Source of the DNA: an uncultured Lachnospiraceae bacterium
GTDB lineage: Bacteria > Bacillota > Clostridia > Lachnospirales > Lachnospiraceae
DNA length: 64,000 nucleotides
Direction: 5' to 3'
NCBI GenBank assembly: GCA_910577735.1
Contig: CAJTOO010000002.1
Location: forward strand, 186,512 to 250,511
In this document: positions 42,785-51,307 of the stretch, piece after piece
How the letters are laid out: each line of letters starts with the position of its first letter
Numbering within the stretch: the first letter of the stretch is position 1
Translations under genes and position numbers: made by a program
The notes under the pieces: generated by a model
What the model saw: only the letters and a program-made list of their open reading frames with translations
What the model was told of the DNA's origin: nothing
Database searches by the model: none

Positions 42785-43015
42785 TTAGTGGGTGAACTCA
42801 TAGGTTTCGTGCTGTAACTTTTCCGACGCCATCAGGGCTGTAAAAGATTTTCCTACTGTATTCAGCATATTCTGTACCTCCTCAGAGATGGATATATTTT
42901 CCTGGAATCTTCCTCCCGTCCGTTCGATATCTTCTACGGCTTTTTCAATGCCGGTGCAAATGTTATTGACGATTTCGATAATATCACCGGAAGCAGAGCC
43001 GGTCTGCTCTGAGAG
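42785..43015 (-). pseudogene. 3' remnant of a methyl-accepting chemotaxis protein
   Basis: Read on the minus strand, 76 codons encode LSEQTGSASGDIIEIVNNIC and continue to QHETYEFTH before TAA. This matches the end of an MCP signalling domain, from just after the hairpin tip (KLAEQ-type segment) to the C-terminus. No start codon is present; an in-frame TGA lies directly before Leu (43016-43018), so the gene was cut there. No motility gene is seen in the window. The break lies 36 bases from the cbiL stop. Confidence 0.8.
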
Positions 43016-43050
43016 TCATATATTATGCTGCAAGATGATACTGCAAGAAA

Positions 43051-43728
43051 TCATTTTGCTATGATCAGAGATAAATACTCCGTTTCCTCCGGGAAATCTT
43101 TGACGTCAGGGTATACCTTTTCCTCGGGATGTCCACAGCGTACCACCAGGCTGGCCTGTAGATTGTTCTGATGCAGTAACTTTCGAATCTGTGGATAACT
43201 GCCGGCAGATTTTAAAATAACCTTGGTGCCGGTAAGGGTAAGAGATTCGGCCACTGGATAGGAGCCTGGAAGAATATGAATGGCTTCATCGCGTGTGCCG
43301 AGACTTTCCTGCAGGGTGCATGCGGCGGCACAGAAAGAGGGCACTCCGGGAATCATCTGTGTAGGATGCCCCAGGGCGCGGATTTTTTCCAGCAGGGTAT
43401 GGATGGCTGCATAGACAGAAGGGTCACCAATGGTGATGGCAGCCACAGAAAGACCCTGCAGAAGTGTATCTGCAACCAATACAGCATTATCTGCGTAGGA
43501 TTTATCCAAAATAGCGGAATCCCTGGTCATAGGTGTGGGCAGTTTCAGGATTGGCTTATGGGCAAGCTCCGGCGCCGCCTGCAGGAGAATCCGGTAAGCA
43601 TGTGAAGCAGAAGGATTATCTGTGGGTATGCCGATAAAATGACATTCTCCAAGAACCCGCAGTGCTTTTAGGGTGATCAGTTCCGGATCGCCGGGACCAA
43701 CGCCAACGGCATAGAAGGTTGCTGACAT
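43051..43728 (-). CDS. cbiL: Precorrin-2 / cobalt-factor II C20-methyltransferase
   Basis: A 225-residue SAM-dependent corrin methyltransferase: GVGPGDPELITLKALRVL, TIGDPSVYAAIHTLLEKI and GVPSFCAAACTLQESLGTRD are the SUMT-family motifs, and the N-terminal pattern fits CobI/CbiL. It methylates C20 early in cobalamin ring construction. It lies on the strand opposite the other cobalamin genes and apart from them, probably co-transcribed with the PPOX gene 52 bases upstream. GGAGAAT precedes ATG. Confidence 0.9.
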   Translation of the reverse strand: MSATFYAVGVGPGDPELITLKALRVLGECHFIGIPTDNPSASHAYRILLQAAPELAHKPILKLPTPMTRDSAILDKSYADNAVLVADTLLQGLSVAAITIGDPSVYAAIHTLLEKIRALGHPTQMIPGVPSFCAAACTLQESLGTRDEAIHILPGSYPVAESLTLTGTKVILKSAGSYPQIRKLLHQNNLQASLVVRCGHPEEKVYPDVKDFPEETEYLSLIIAK

Positions 43729-43780
43729 AAGGGTATTCTCCTTGTTGAATGGTTTTGATGAGGGGGTGTTGCTTTTGTGA

Positions 43781-44254
43781 TTACGTTTTTACCTTTTGTT
43801 TTCCGGTGTAATCTTTGGAAGTAATCTTGAAAATACACACGCAGTCTGCCTGTGCGTCTGTGAATGGCACGTTTCTTCCGGTCTGCTGTGCAAACATTTT
43901 GTTTAATGCATATCTTTTATCGGCAGCATCTTCCACAAATGTGACAGCACCACTGCCAATAATGCTGGAGTAATAGTAACCGGAATTGCAGGGGGTATCC
44001 GCATGCAGAGGTTCTCCTTCATCAAAGATTGTAAAACATACGTTATTATTGGATTTCAGGATATCCAATTTCCGTCCCTCTCTGGCACAATGAAAATACA
44101 GGATTAAAGTGTATTCCTCTATTTCATAACCGTAGCTTAGCGGCACCACATAGGGCAAATTACCGTCTGTCATGGCAATGCAGGCTGTTTTACACCTGTC
44201 CAGAATGGCGGTGATTGTTCTGATATCGGTGATTTCCCGATCTTTTCTTCTCAT
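43781..44254 (-). CDS. Pyridoxamine 5'-phosphate oxidase family protein
   Basis: A 157-residue flavin-binding split-barrel protein (PF12900 type, related to NimA): CIAMTDGNLPYVVPLSYGYE and ALNKMFAQQTGRN. These proteins bind FMN, heme or F420 and act on varied small molecules. ATG 44254 is chosen for GGAG 6 bases upstream; a TTG at 44266 is less likely. It may be first in a two-gene operon with cbiL, which could hint at a flavin- or tetrapyrrole-linked role (inference). Confidence 0.8.
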   Translation of the reverse strand: MRRKDREITDIRTITAILDRCKTACIAMTDGNLPYVVPLSYGYEIEEYTLILYFHCAREGRKLDILKSNNNVCFTIFDEGEPLHADTPCNSGYYYSSIIGSGAVTFVEDAADKRYALNKMFAQQTGRNVPFTDAQADCVCIFKITSKDYTGKQKVKT

Positions 44255-44306
44255 AATGGTCTCCAATTTCCACAGGTTGCGATAAGATTGTTTGATAATA
44301 TTAAGT

Positions 44307-44336
44307 AATATAGCAGGTAAGAGGAATCTTTGTCAA
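44307..44336 (-). promoter_or_regulatory. Promoter of the PPOX-cbiL transcript
   Basis: On the minus strand, TTGACA (complement of 44331-44336) and TATATT (complement of 44307-44312), spacer 18. Confidence 0.65.
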
Positions 44337-44541
44337 TTCTTTGTCAGATCCGGCTTGACAATCTTTCACAGCTCTCCTATAATACTCTACAAAGCATAAC
44401 AATTTCTAGATAAAAACAGTGTGTCAAATCAAACATTCTAAACTTCAGAAAATCTATGCTTTTAAATCAACCCGATTAAATTTAAAAGCAGGAGATTCTG
44501 TGGACCAGGATTCGGTTTTCTCCTGCAGAACAGGAGGAAAC

Positions 44542-45435
44542 GTGGAGAAATTTACGCTGAAAGCAGACGATGCTTTCAAAGAACTGTTTGCCTGTGAAAT
44601 AGTCAGGAAGCAGTTTCTAAGTGATGTGTTGGGCATTCCGATAGAAGATATCAGGTCGGTACGAATGGCGGCGCCTAATTTACGAAAGATATTCAGAAGA
44701 CAAAAACAGGGTATTCTGGATGTCCTACTGGTATTAAATGACGATGTAAAAATTGGCATCGAGATGCAGGTGCGTACACAGAAATATTGGAATAGAAGAA
44801 ATCTGTATTATCTGGGAAGGATGTATACGGATGATCTGATGGCTGGGGAGGATTATAGCAGACTGCATCGGTGTGTCAGCATCAGTCTTTTGGATTTTAA
44901 ATTATTACCGGAGACAAGCGAGTATCATCATGTCTATCGTCTGAGAAATCCGAAAGGTGAAGAATTAACAGATCTTTGGGAAGTACATATCATTGAACTG
45001 GGTAAGACGTTGACTGGAGGCAGTGTAGATGATTGGATCCGTTTATTTAATGCAACGAGTCAGGCAGAAGTGGATCAGATTGCGATGCAGAATGAGAGGA
45101 TGAGAGATGTGGCAGAGGTAATAAGACATATGGGATTTATAAGAACATTAAAGTGGGTATATGACGATTATTGGAAAGCGAAAAGAGACCGGTGGGCCGA
45201 GGATGAATATGTGCGGGATGAAGGAATTGCCATCGGTGTTGCAAGAGGAAAAGCAGAAGGAAAAGCAGAAGATATCCTGCACTTGTTAGAAAATACAGGC
45301 AAATGCAGCCCGTTGCCGAAGGATTTTGTAGAGAAGATACAGGCGCAGAGAGATGAGACTGTTTTAAAAAGGTGGCTATTGTCGGCAGCCAGGGCGCAAT
45401 CGGTGGAACAGTTTAGAGAATGGGAGGGACTATAA
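44542..45435 (+). CDS. Rpn family recombination-promoting nuclease / PD-(D/E)XK transposase-like protein
   Basis: A 297-residue PD-(D/E)XK nuclease-family protein (PF12784/TIGR01784). KADDAFKELFACEIVRKQFL is the typical N-terminus, and GILDVLLVLNDDVKIGIEMQ provides the D...ExQ catalytic pattern. Residues 225-250 (ARGKAEGKAEDILHL) are a charged helical linker. Rpn proteins cut DNA and promote recombination; some act in phage defence. GTG 44542 with AGGAGG four bases upstream gives the family N-terminus; the longer frame to GTG 44419 adds unrelated residues. It separates cbiL from the remaining cobalamin genes. Confidence 0.8.
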   Translation: MEKFTLKADDAFKELFACEIVRKQFLSDVLGIPIEDIRSVRMAAPNLRKIFRRQKQGILDVLLVLNDDVKIGIEMQVRTQKYWNRRNLYYLGRMYTDDLMAGEDYSRLHRCVSISLLDFKLLPETSEYHHVYRLRNPKGEELTDLWEVHIIELGKTLTGGSVDDWIRLFNATSQAEVDQIAMQNERMRDVAEVIRHMGFIRTLKWVYDDYWKAKRDRWAEDEYVRDEGIAIGVARGKAEGKAEDILHLLENTGKCSPLPKDFVEKIQAQRDETVLKRWLLSAARAQSVEQFREWEGL

Positions 45436-45612
45436 TGATAGAAGAGGGGCGCATGCCTCTCTTTATTATGTTACAGGAAATCGGGCAGCTGTTGTTGGTG
45501 ACATTGCAGGTTGCTGTTTTGGGCTTTTTCCCCTATAATATTTCTTGGACATGATTGCCGGAAAGAAGCGGCTGACGGGTCTTAACAAGGTTGAGGCAAA
45601 TGCAGCGCAAAC

Positions 45613-46749
45613 ATGAGAATATATATGGAAGAATTTATCTATAAAGATCATAAGAAATTAAGGCTTGGATACACCACAGGCACCTGTGCGGCGGCGGCCA
45701 CGAAGGCGGCTGTACAGATGCTTTTTCGGGGAACCAAAGCAGAGTGGGTGGAGTTTGTGACGCCTAAGGGGATTTTGTTGAAACTTCCCGTGGAGCATAT
45801 CACGATGTCAGAGGACTTTGTTACCTGTGCTGTGAAGAAGGACGCTGGGGATGATTTCGATGTGACGGACGGGGCCTATGTCTATGCCTGTGTGAGCAGA
45901 ATCAGGCAGGGGTTTGCGGTAGAGGGCGGTGAAGGGATTGGCCGGGTGACGAAGCCGGGGTTGGATCAACCTGTGGGAAGTGTGGCCATTAACTCCACGC
46001 CGCGCAGGATGATGGTGGAAGTGATGATGGAAGAGGCAGATAACTATGGATATGAAGGCGGCCTCAGAACTGTTATTTCGGTGCCGGAGGGCGTGAATAT
46101 GGCAAAGCGTACATTGAATGAAAAACTGGGTATTATGGATGGCATCTCGATTCTGGGAACTTCCGGGATTGTGGAGCCCATGAGTGAAACGGCGCTTGTG
46201 GATACAATCCGGGCACAGCTTTCCATGTACAGTGCCCAGGGGCAGAAAGATCTGATCATTACACCGGGCAATTACGGGGAGAGCTTTCTGTCGGACAAAT
46301 TGGAACTGGATTTGGAACATACGGTAAAATGCAGTAATTTTATTGGCGAAACCATAGATATAGCCTGTGAATTTCGGATGAAAAGTCTGCTCCTGATAGG
46401 GCATCTGGGAAAGCTTGTAAAGCTGGGAAGCGGCATCATGAACACCCATTCCCGCCAGGCGGACGGCAGAATGGAGACTCTGGCAAGCTGTGTCCTTATG
46501 GCAGGTGGAGATGCGGATCTGTCCCGCAGGATATTAAATTGTAATACAACGGATGATGCGGTGGAGGTTCTTTGGGTGACAGCCTTTTTACATCCCACGA
46601 TGGAACAGCTTATGCGTAAGATTGACAGTGCGCTCAAAAGCCGCGCCGGAGCAGGGATGGAGATTGCGGCAGTGGTGTTTTCCAACCGTTATGGGGTGTT
46701 GGGAAGGACATCCGGGGCGGAAGAGCTGATTATGCTGCATCGGAAGTAG
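45613..46749 (+). CDS. cbiD: Cobalt-precorrin-5B C1-methyltransferase
   Basis: A 378-residue CbiD protein. LRLGYTTGTCAAAATKAAVQ near the N-terminus, GLDQPVGSVAINSTPRRM and GHLGKLVKLGSGIMNTHSR are family hallmarks. It methylates C1 of the ring in the anaerobic pathway. First gene of the main cobalamin run. ATG 45613 and ATG 45625 are both possible; neither has a strong ribosome site. No cobalamin riboswitch motif was seen upstream. Confidence 0.93.
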   Translation: MRIYMEEFIYKDHKKLRLGYTTGTCAAAATKAAVQMLFRGTKAEWVEFVTPKGILLKLPVEHITMSEDFVTCAVKKDAGDDFDVTDGAYVYACVSRIRQGFAVEGGEGIGRVTKPGLDQPVGSVAINSTPRRMMVEVMMEEADNYGYEGGLRTVISVPEGVNMAKRTLNEKLGIMDGISILGTSGIVEPMSETALVDTIRAQLSMYSAQGQKDLIITPGNYGESFLSDKLELDLEHTVKCSNFIGETIDIACEFRMKSLLLIGHLGKLVKLGSGIMNTHSRQADGRMETLASCVLMAGGDADLSRRILNCNTTDDAVEVLWVTAFLHPTMEQLMRKIDSALKSRAGAGMEIAAVVFSNRYGVLGRTSGAEELIMLHRK

Positions 46750-46828
46750 TGTGTAAGAGAAGGGATGAGAGCGGCTGTATCCGCATGGTGGCGCCACGGA
46801 AGCCGGCAAGGAGAATATCAGGTATGAA

Positions 46829-47614
46829 ATGGGGTATAAAATGGTAGATTTTGTAGGGGCGGGACCCGGGGCAGAGGATCTGATTACGGTGCGGGGAATG
46901 AAACTTTTGCAGGAGGCTGATTGCGTAATCTATGCAGGGTCGCTGGTAAATCCCGGACTTTTGTCGTATACGGGAGAAAACTGTGCAGTTTACAACAGTG
47001 CCACGATGCATCTGGAAGAGGTGCTGGGTGTGATAGAAGAGATGGAAGCGAAAGGAAAGCATACGGTCAGGCTCCACACTGGCGACCCTTCGCTCTACGG
47101 AGCCATCAGGGAGCAGATAGACGCCCTGCGTATGCGGGGGATTTCCTATAGGATTTGTCCCGGGGTAAGCAGCTTTTGCGGCGCAGCAGCGGCCCTTTCT
47201 GCGGAATATACCCTGCCGGGTGTGAGTCAGAGCGTGATCATTACCCGCATGGAGGGCAGGACATCGGTGCCGGAGCGGGAGAAGCTGCATCGTTTGGCAG
47301 TCCATGGAGCAACTATGGTGCTCTTTTTAAGCAGCGGTATGACAGCTAAGGTGCAGGAAGAACTTCTGCAGGGTGGTTACCAGGGGGAGACCCCCTGTGC
47401 TATTGTCTATAAGGCCACCTGGGAAGAGGAAAAGGTGATACGTGGGAGACTATGCGAGTTATGTAAACTTGCAGAAGAAAATCAGATAACCAAAACAGCA
47501 CTCATTGTGGTTGGAGATGTGCTGGGAGAGGATTATGAACTGTCAAAGCTGTATGATAAACATTTTGAGACCGGATATAGAACGGCAGCAGGCACAGGTG
47601 CAGAAGAATCGTAA
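46829..47614 (+). CDS. cbiF: Cobalt-precorrin-4 C11-methyltransferase
   Basis: A 261-residue SUMT-like methyltransferase: VDFVGAGPGAEDLITVRGMK, RLHTGDPSLYGAIREQIDAL and CPGVSSFCGAAAALSAEYTL identify CbiF/CobM. It methylates C11. ATG 46829 or 46841 (MVDFVGAGPG) may be the start; AAGGAG lies at 46809. The C-terminal segment encodes LCKL through the repeated word TTATGTAAACT (47459-47469). Confidence 0.92.
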   Translation: MGYKMVDFVGAGPGAEDLITVRGMKLLQEADCVIYAGSLVNPGLLSYTGENCAVYNSATMHLEEVLGVIEEMEAKGKHTVRLHTGDPSLYGAIREQIDALRMRGISYRICPGVSSFCGAAAALSAEYTLPGVSQSVIITRMEGRTSVPEREKLHRLAVHGATMVLFLSSGMTAKVQEELLQGGYQGETPCAIVYKATWEEEKVIRGRLCELCKLAEENQITKTALIVVGDVLGEDYELSKLYDKHFETGYRTAAGTGAEES

Positions 47615-47640
47615 AACCTCACAGGGAGCGTGTAAAGCAT

Positions 47641-48234
47641 ATGAAAGAAAGGATTACATTGAATGGACAGGATATCAGCATCCGCGTCGTTACCCCCAAA
47701 GACACGCCGGCACTTCTGGATGTCTATGCGCCTTACATAATAAAAACAGCTGTTACCTTTGAATATGAGGTGCCCTCGGCGGAAGAATTTGCGGACAGGG
47801 TGGTACGTACGCTTGTAAGATATCCTTATCTGGCGGCAGAGGATGACACCGGGATTCTTGGTTATGTCTATGGGGGACCGCTTCATGTAAGACCGGCCTA
47901 TGACTGGTCAGCGGAGACTTCTATCTATGTGCGTATGGATCAAAGGGGCAGGGGGATCGGCAGTGCCTTGTATCGGGCATTAGAGAGGATTTTGCTGCGG
48001 CAGGGAATCGTCAATGTGGCGGCCTGCATTGCTTATCCGGAGGAAGAAGATGAATATCTGACAAAGGGCAGTGTGCATTTTCATGAAAAAGCGGGTTACA
48101 GGATGGTGGGACAGTTTCACCAGTGTGCTTATAAATTCGGGCGGTGGTATCATATGGTCTGGATGGAGAAGCAGATTGGGCCACATCTTCAGAAGATGTC
48201 TCCGGTGATACCCTTTGGGGAACTGAAATTGTAA
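47641..48234 (+). CDS. GNAT family N-acetyltransferase (phosphinothricin acetyltransferase-like)
   Basis: A 197-residue GNAT. IRVVTPKDTPALLDVYAPYI, SIYVRMDQRGRGIGSALYRA (acetyl-CoA loop) and HFHEKAGYRMVGQFHQCAYK followed by WYHMVWMEK resemble the phosphinothricin/L-amino-acid N-acetyltransferase group. It lies between cbiF and the flavoprotein gene; its link to cobalamin synthesis is unknown. Confidence 0.85.
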   Translation: MKERITLNGQDISIRVVTPKDTPALLDVYAPYIIKTAVTFEYEVPSAEEFADRVVRTLVRYPYLAAEDDTGILGYVYGGPLHVRPAYDWSAETSIYVRMDQRGRGIGSALYRALERILLRQGIVNVAACIAYPEEEDEYLTKGSVHFHEKAGYRMVGQFHQCAYKFGRWYHMVWMEKQIGPHLQKMSPVIPFGELKL

Positions 48235-48287
48235 GAAAGAGGAGCAGAAGATTGCAAAGGAAAAACAGCGCAGAAAGGGAGAAGAAT

Positions 48288-49304
48288 ATGAACTATCAGG
48301 AAGTACTGGAGGCGGCAAGGCCCTGTATGGGGCAAGTTTGCAAGGCTTGTGTGGTATGTAACGGCAGGGCCTGTGGCAATCAGATTCCCGGGCCTGGGGC
48401 CAAAGGTGTGGGAGATGTGGCCATACGCAATTATGAGGCCTGGCAGAAGATTCGGGTCAATATGGATACGCTGACGAAGAAACATGAGGTGGATACTTCC
48501 ATCCAGTTGTTTGGAAAGACCTTTCAATATCCCTTTTTTGCGGGGCCGGTAGGTGCGGTTAATCTGCATTATGGGGATAAGTACAATGATATGACCTATA
48601 ATGACGTGCTGGTGGCAGCCTGTGCGGATGCAGGCATTGCGGCCTTTACAGGAGACGGCACGAATCCGGAAGTGGTGAAGGCAGCGACAGCAGCCATCAA
48701 AGAAAGGCAGGGTGCAGGTATCCCCACGATTAAGCCCTGGGATTTTGGGACCATCCGGGAGAAGCTTAAGCTTGTGAAGGAGGCCGGCGCCTATGCGGTG
48801 GCGATGGACATAGACGCGGCGGGTCTGCCCTTTTTAAAGAATATGAATCCCCCGGCAGGGGCAAAATCCGTGGAGGAGATGAGCCGGATTATTCAGGAAG
48901 CAGGACTTCCCTTTATCATCAAGGGTATCATGACCGTAAAGGGGGCGGTGAAGGCGAAGAAAGCCGGGGCGGCAGCCATCGTGGTATCCAATCACGGGGG
49001 CAGGGTGTTAGACCAGTGCCCGGCTACGGCAGAAATATTGGAAAGTATCGTGGATGCGGTGGGCGGTTCCATGAAAGTGCTGGTGGACGGCGGCATCCGT
49101 TCTGGCGTGGATGTATTTAAGGCGCTTGCCATGGGCGCGGACGGTGTGCTGATTGCCAGACCCTTTGTGACGGCGGTGTATGGCGCCGGCGCCGAGGGCG
49201 TACAGGTGTATGTGGATAAGATAGCCGGGGAGCTGCGGGATACCATGGAGATGTGCGGCGCCTATTCCATCGGGGAAATCGGGAAAGAAAAGATCAGAAT
49301 GTAA
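48288..49304 (+). CDS. Alpha-hydroxy-acid oxidizing FMN protein
   Basis: A 338-residue FMN-dependent TIM-barrel enzyme: VVSNHGGRVLDQCPATAEIL carries the catalytic His, and DGGIRSGVDVFKALAMGADG the FMN phosphate site. The N-terminus has a cysteine cluster (Cys13, 18, 21, 24, 29 in CMGQVCKACVVCNGRAC), not found in lactate oxidases and suggestive of a metal or Fe-S site. ATG 48288 has AAAGGGAGAAG upstream. It is inserted among cobalamin genes; a redox role for the corrin pathway is possible but unproven. Confidence 0.83.
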   Translation: MNYQEVLEAARPCMGQVCKACVVCNGRACGNQIPGPGAKGVGDVAIRNYEAWQKIRVNMDTLTKKHEVDTSIQLFGKTFQYPFFAGPVGAVNLHYGDKYNDMTYNDVLVAACADAGIAAFTGDGTNPEVVKAATAAIKERQGAGIPTIKPWDFGTIREKLKLVKEAGAYAVAMDIDAAGLPFLKNMNPPAGAKSVEEMSRIIQEAGLPFIIKGIMTVKGAVKAKKAGAAAIVVSNHGGRVLDQCPATAEILESIVDAVGGSMKVLVDGGIRSGVDVFKALAMGADGVLIARPFVTAVYGAGAEGVQVYVDKIAGELRDTMEMCGAYSIGEIGKEKIRM

Positions 49305-49329
49305 AGCGTGCGGCAGAAGGGCATGGGAC

Positions 49330-50496
49330 ATGCGCAGGGTGGTTATCATTTCCTATACGGAAAAGGGCAAAGAACTGAATACCAGAGTGACGGCATGTTT
49401 GCTGGAACTGGGAGATGTGCCGATTGCTTTTTCTTATAAAGAGAACTTTATGTCAACCGATGAACTGCTGCGGCAGGAGTGGAAAAGAAGCAATGCCATA
49501 GTCTTTATCGGGGCTATGGGAATTGCGGTCAGACATATCGCCTGTTATTTGATGGACAAACTGAAAGACCCGGCTGTGCTTGTGGCTGACGAGAGGGGAC
49601 AGTTCATAGTTCCCGTGTTGTCCGGGCATATTGGGGGCGGGGTGGAGTTGGCCAGAGAGCTGGCAGGAAAGCTGGGAAGCCAGCCGGTGATCACCACAGC
49701 CACGGATGTGGAAGAACGGTTTGCAGTGGATGTCTTTGCGGCCAGGAATCATCTGTATGCACAGAAGCGGGAACAGATGAAAAGGATATCGGCAGCTTTA
49801 CTGCGGGGAGAAAGCGTTGATTTATGGAGCGGGATACCTCTGCGGGGAGAGGTCCCTGAGGGAGTCCGATTGTGTTCTTCCGTTACTGCGGACCCAAATG
49901 ACTATGCGATCTTACTTGGAGCACCTTTGGAAGAAAAGCGTTTGTCTGAGATATATATGAAAGATAACGCATGTGTTTTAAAACCGCTGCGTTATATACT
50001 TGGCATTGGCTGTAAGAAGGGGAAGACAGCCGATGAGCTGGAAGCACTTCTGGATGTGGTCTGTGATCGGGAAGGCATTGATAAAAGAGAGATTGGAGCA
50101 ATCGCCTCTGTGGACAGAAAACGGAAAGAAGAAGGAATCTGGGAACTGTCCCGCAGACTGTGTGTACCCTATACCGTATTTTCGCCGGACCGGCTTATGC
50201 AGGTAGAGGAGGAAGTATCTTCTTCGGCGTTTGTAAAACGGACGCTGGGAGTGGATAATGTCTGTGAGAGGAGTGCCTGTTGCCTGGCAGGGGAATGGAC
50301 GGGAAAGAGGGAAATGCCTGTGAGCGTTGGCAGATCACGTGAGGAACAAGGTGAGGCAGAGGGGCCAAGGAGAAGAGACGCTGTACAGGGAGAGCCTCTG
50401 CAGACAGACTGGAACAGGGCTCGGTATCGGCTGGCGGTAGAAAAGCAGGCTTTGGAAGGCATGACGCTTGCGCTGGTGGAGTTCTTCTGGCAGTGA
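49330..50496 (+). CDS. cbiG: Cobalt-precorrin 5A hydrolase
   Basis: A 388-residue CbiG. IVFIGAMGIAVRHIACYLMD and FIVPVLSGHIGGGVELAREL form the N-terminal domain; YILGIGCKKGKTADELEALL starts the C-terminal domain, ending KQALEGMTLALVEFFW. It opens the delta-lactone of cobalt-precorrin-5A with ring contraction. Between SACCLAGEW and RLAVEKQ there is an Arg/Glu-rich insert of about 45 residues (GRSREEQGEAEGPRRRDA) not usual in the family. Confidence 0.9.
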   Translation: MRRVVIISYTEKGKELNTRVTACLLELGDVPIAFSYKENFMSTDELLRQEWKRSNAIVFIGAMGIAVRHIACYLMDKLKDPAVLVADERGQFIVPVLSGHIGGGVELARELAGKLGSQPVITTATDVEERFAVDVFAARNHLYAQKREQMKRISAALLRGESVDLWSGIPLRGEVPEGVRLCSSVTADPNDYAILLGAPLEEKRLSEIYMKDNACVLKPLRYILGIGCKKGKTADELEALLDVVCDREGIDKREIGAIASVDRKRKEEGIWELSRRLCVPYTVFSPDRLMQVEEEVSSSAFVKRTLGVDNVCERSACCLAGEWTGKREMPVSVGRSREEQGEAEGPRRRDAVQGEPLQTDWNRARYRLAVEKQALEGMTLALVEFFWQ

Positions 50497-50572
50497 CCAG
50501 ATTAGAAAGTGCAGAGAATGCTCAGATGCAGGCATTTGTCATGGGGCGATCAAGGCTGTTGGAGGGAAAGTT

Positions 50573-51307
50573 ATGTTAACTATAGTCGGCATTGGACCGG
50601 GTAAAGCAGAGGGAATGACCATGGAGGCATATGAGTGCCTTTCACGGTGTGAGTGTATTGTGGGCTATACGGTGTATGTGGATTTGGTACGACAGCTCTT
50701 CCCGGATAAGGTATATTACTCCACGCCCATGACGCAGGAGGTAGAGCGGTGTCAGTGGGCCATAGAGCAGGCGGCTTCCGGACGGGAGGTTGCCATGGTG
50801 TGCAGCGGAGACAGCGGTGTTTATGGCATGGCGGGGCTTGTCTGTGAACTGGCGGGTGAAGAGACCGGCGTGGAGGTTCTGCCGGGAGTGACAGCAGCCT
50901 GCAGTGGTGCAGCTTTGCTGGGTGCGCCGCTGGCCCATGATTTTGCGGTGATCAGTTTAAGCGACAGATTGACCCCCTGGGATAAGATAGAGAAGAGACT
51001 GCAGGCTGCTGCTGCGGGGGATTTTGTAATCTGCCTCTATAATCCGGCCAGCAAGGGAAGGCCGGATTATCTGCGAAAAGCCTGTGATATTCTCTGTGAG
51101 ACCGGCGTAGAAGAAGAAAGAATATGCGGCGTGGTGCAGAATATCGGCAGGGAGGGTGAAAGCAGCCGGATTATGACGCTGGCCACTCTGCGGGATTACG
51201 CGGCAGACATGTTTACCACGGTGTATATCGGGAACCGGATGACGAAACAGCTGGGAGAGCGTATGATAACACCGCGGGGGTATCGGCAGGTGAATGGAGA
51301 GGTATGA
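50573..51307 (+). CDS. cbiH: Precorrin-3B / cobalt-precorrin-3 C17-methyltransferase
   Basis: A 244-residue SUMT-family methyltransferase: IVGIGPGKAEGMTMEAYECL, VCSGDSGVYGMAGLVCEL and GVTAACSGAALLGAPLAHDF followed by ISLSDRLTPW identify CbiH/CobJ, which methylates C17 with ring contraction. ATG 50573 has GGAGGGAAAG upstream; a longer open frame begins inside cbiG and is not used. Confidence 0.93.
   Translation: MLTIVGIGPGKAEGMTMEAYECLSRCECIVGYTVYVDLVRQLFPDKVYYSTPMTQEVERCQWAIEQAASGREVAMVCSGDSGVYGMAGLVCELAGEETGVEVLPGVTAACSGAALLGAPLAHDFAVISLSDRLTPWDKIEKRLQAAAAGDFVICLYNPASKGRPDYLRKACDILCETGVEEERICGVVQNIGREGESSRIMTLATLRDYAADMFTTVYIGNRMTKQLGERMITPRGYRQVNGEV

Noticed and set aside
44419..44541. Longer N-terminus for the Rpn-type nuclease from GTG 44419
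   Set aside because: No ribosome site, and these residues do not resemble the family; GTG 44542 with AGGAGG fits better.
45436..45612. Cobalamin riboswitch before cbiD
   Set aside because: The B12-box core and expected leader length are not seen; the gap is only 177 bases.
45808..46449. 213-codon minus-strand frame inside cbiD
   Set aside because: CbiD motifs on the + strand are unambiguous; the antisense frame has no recognisable features.
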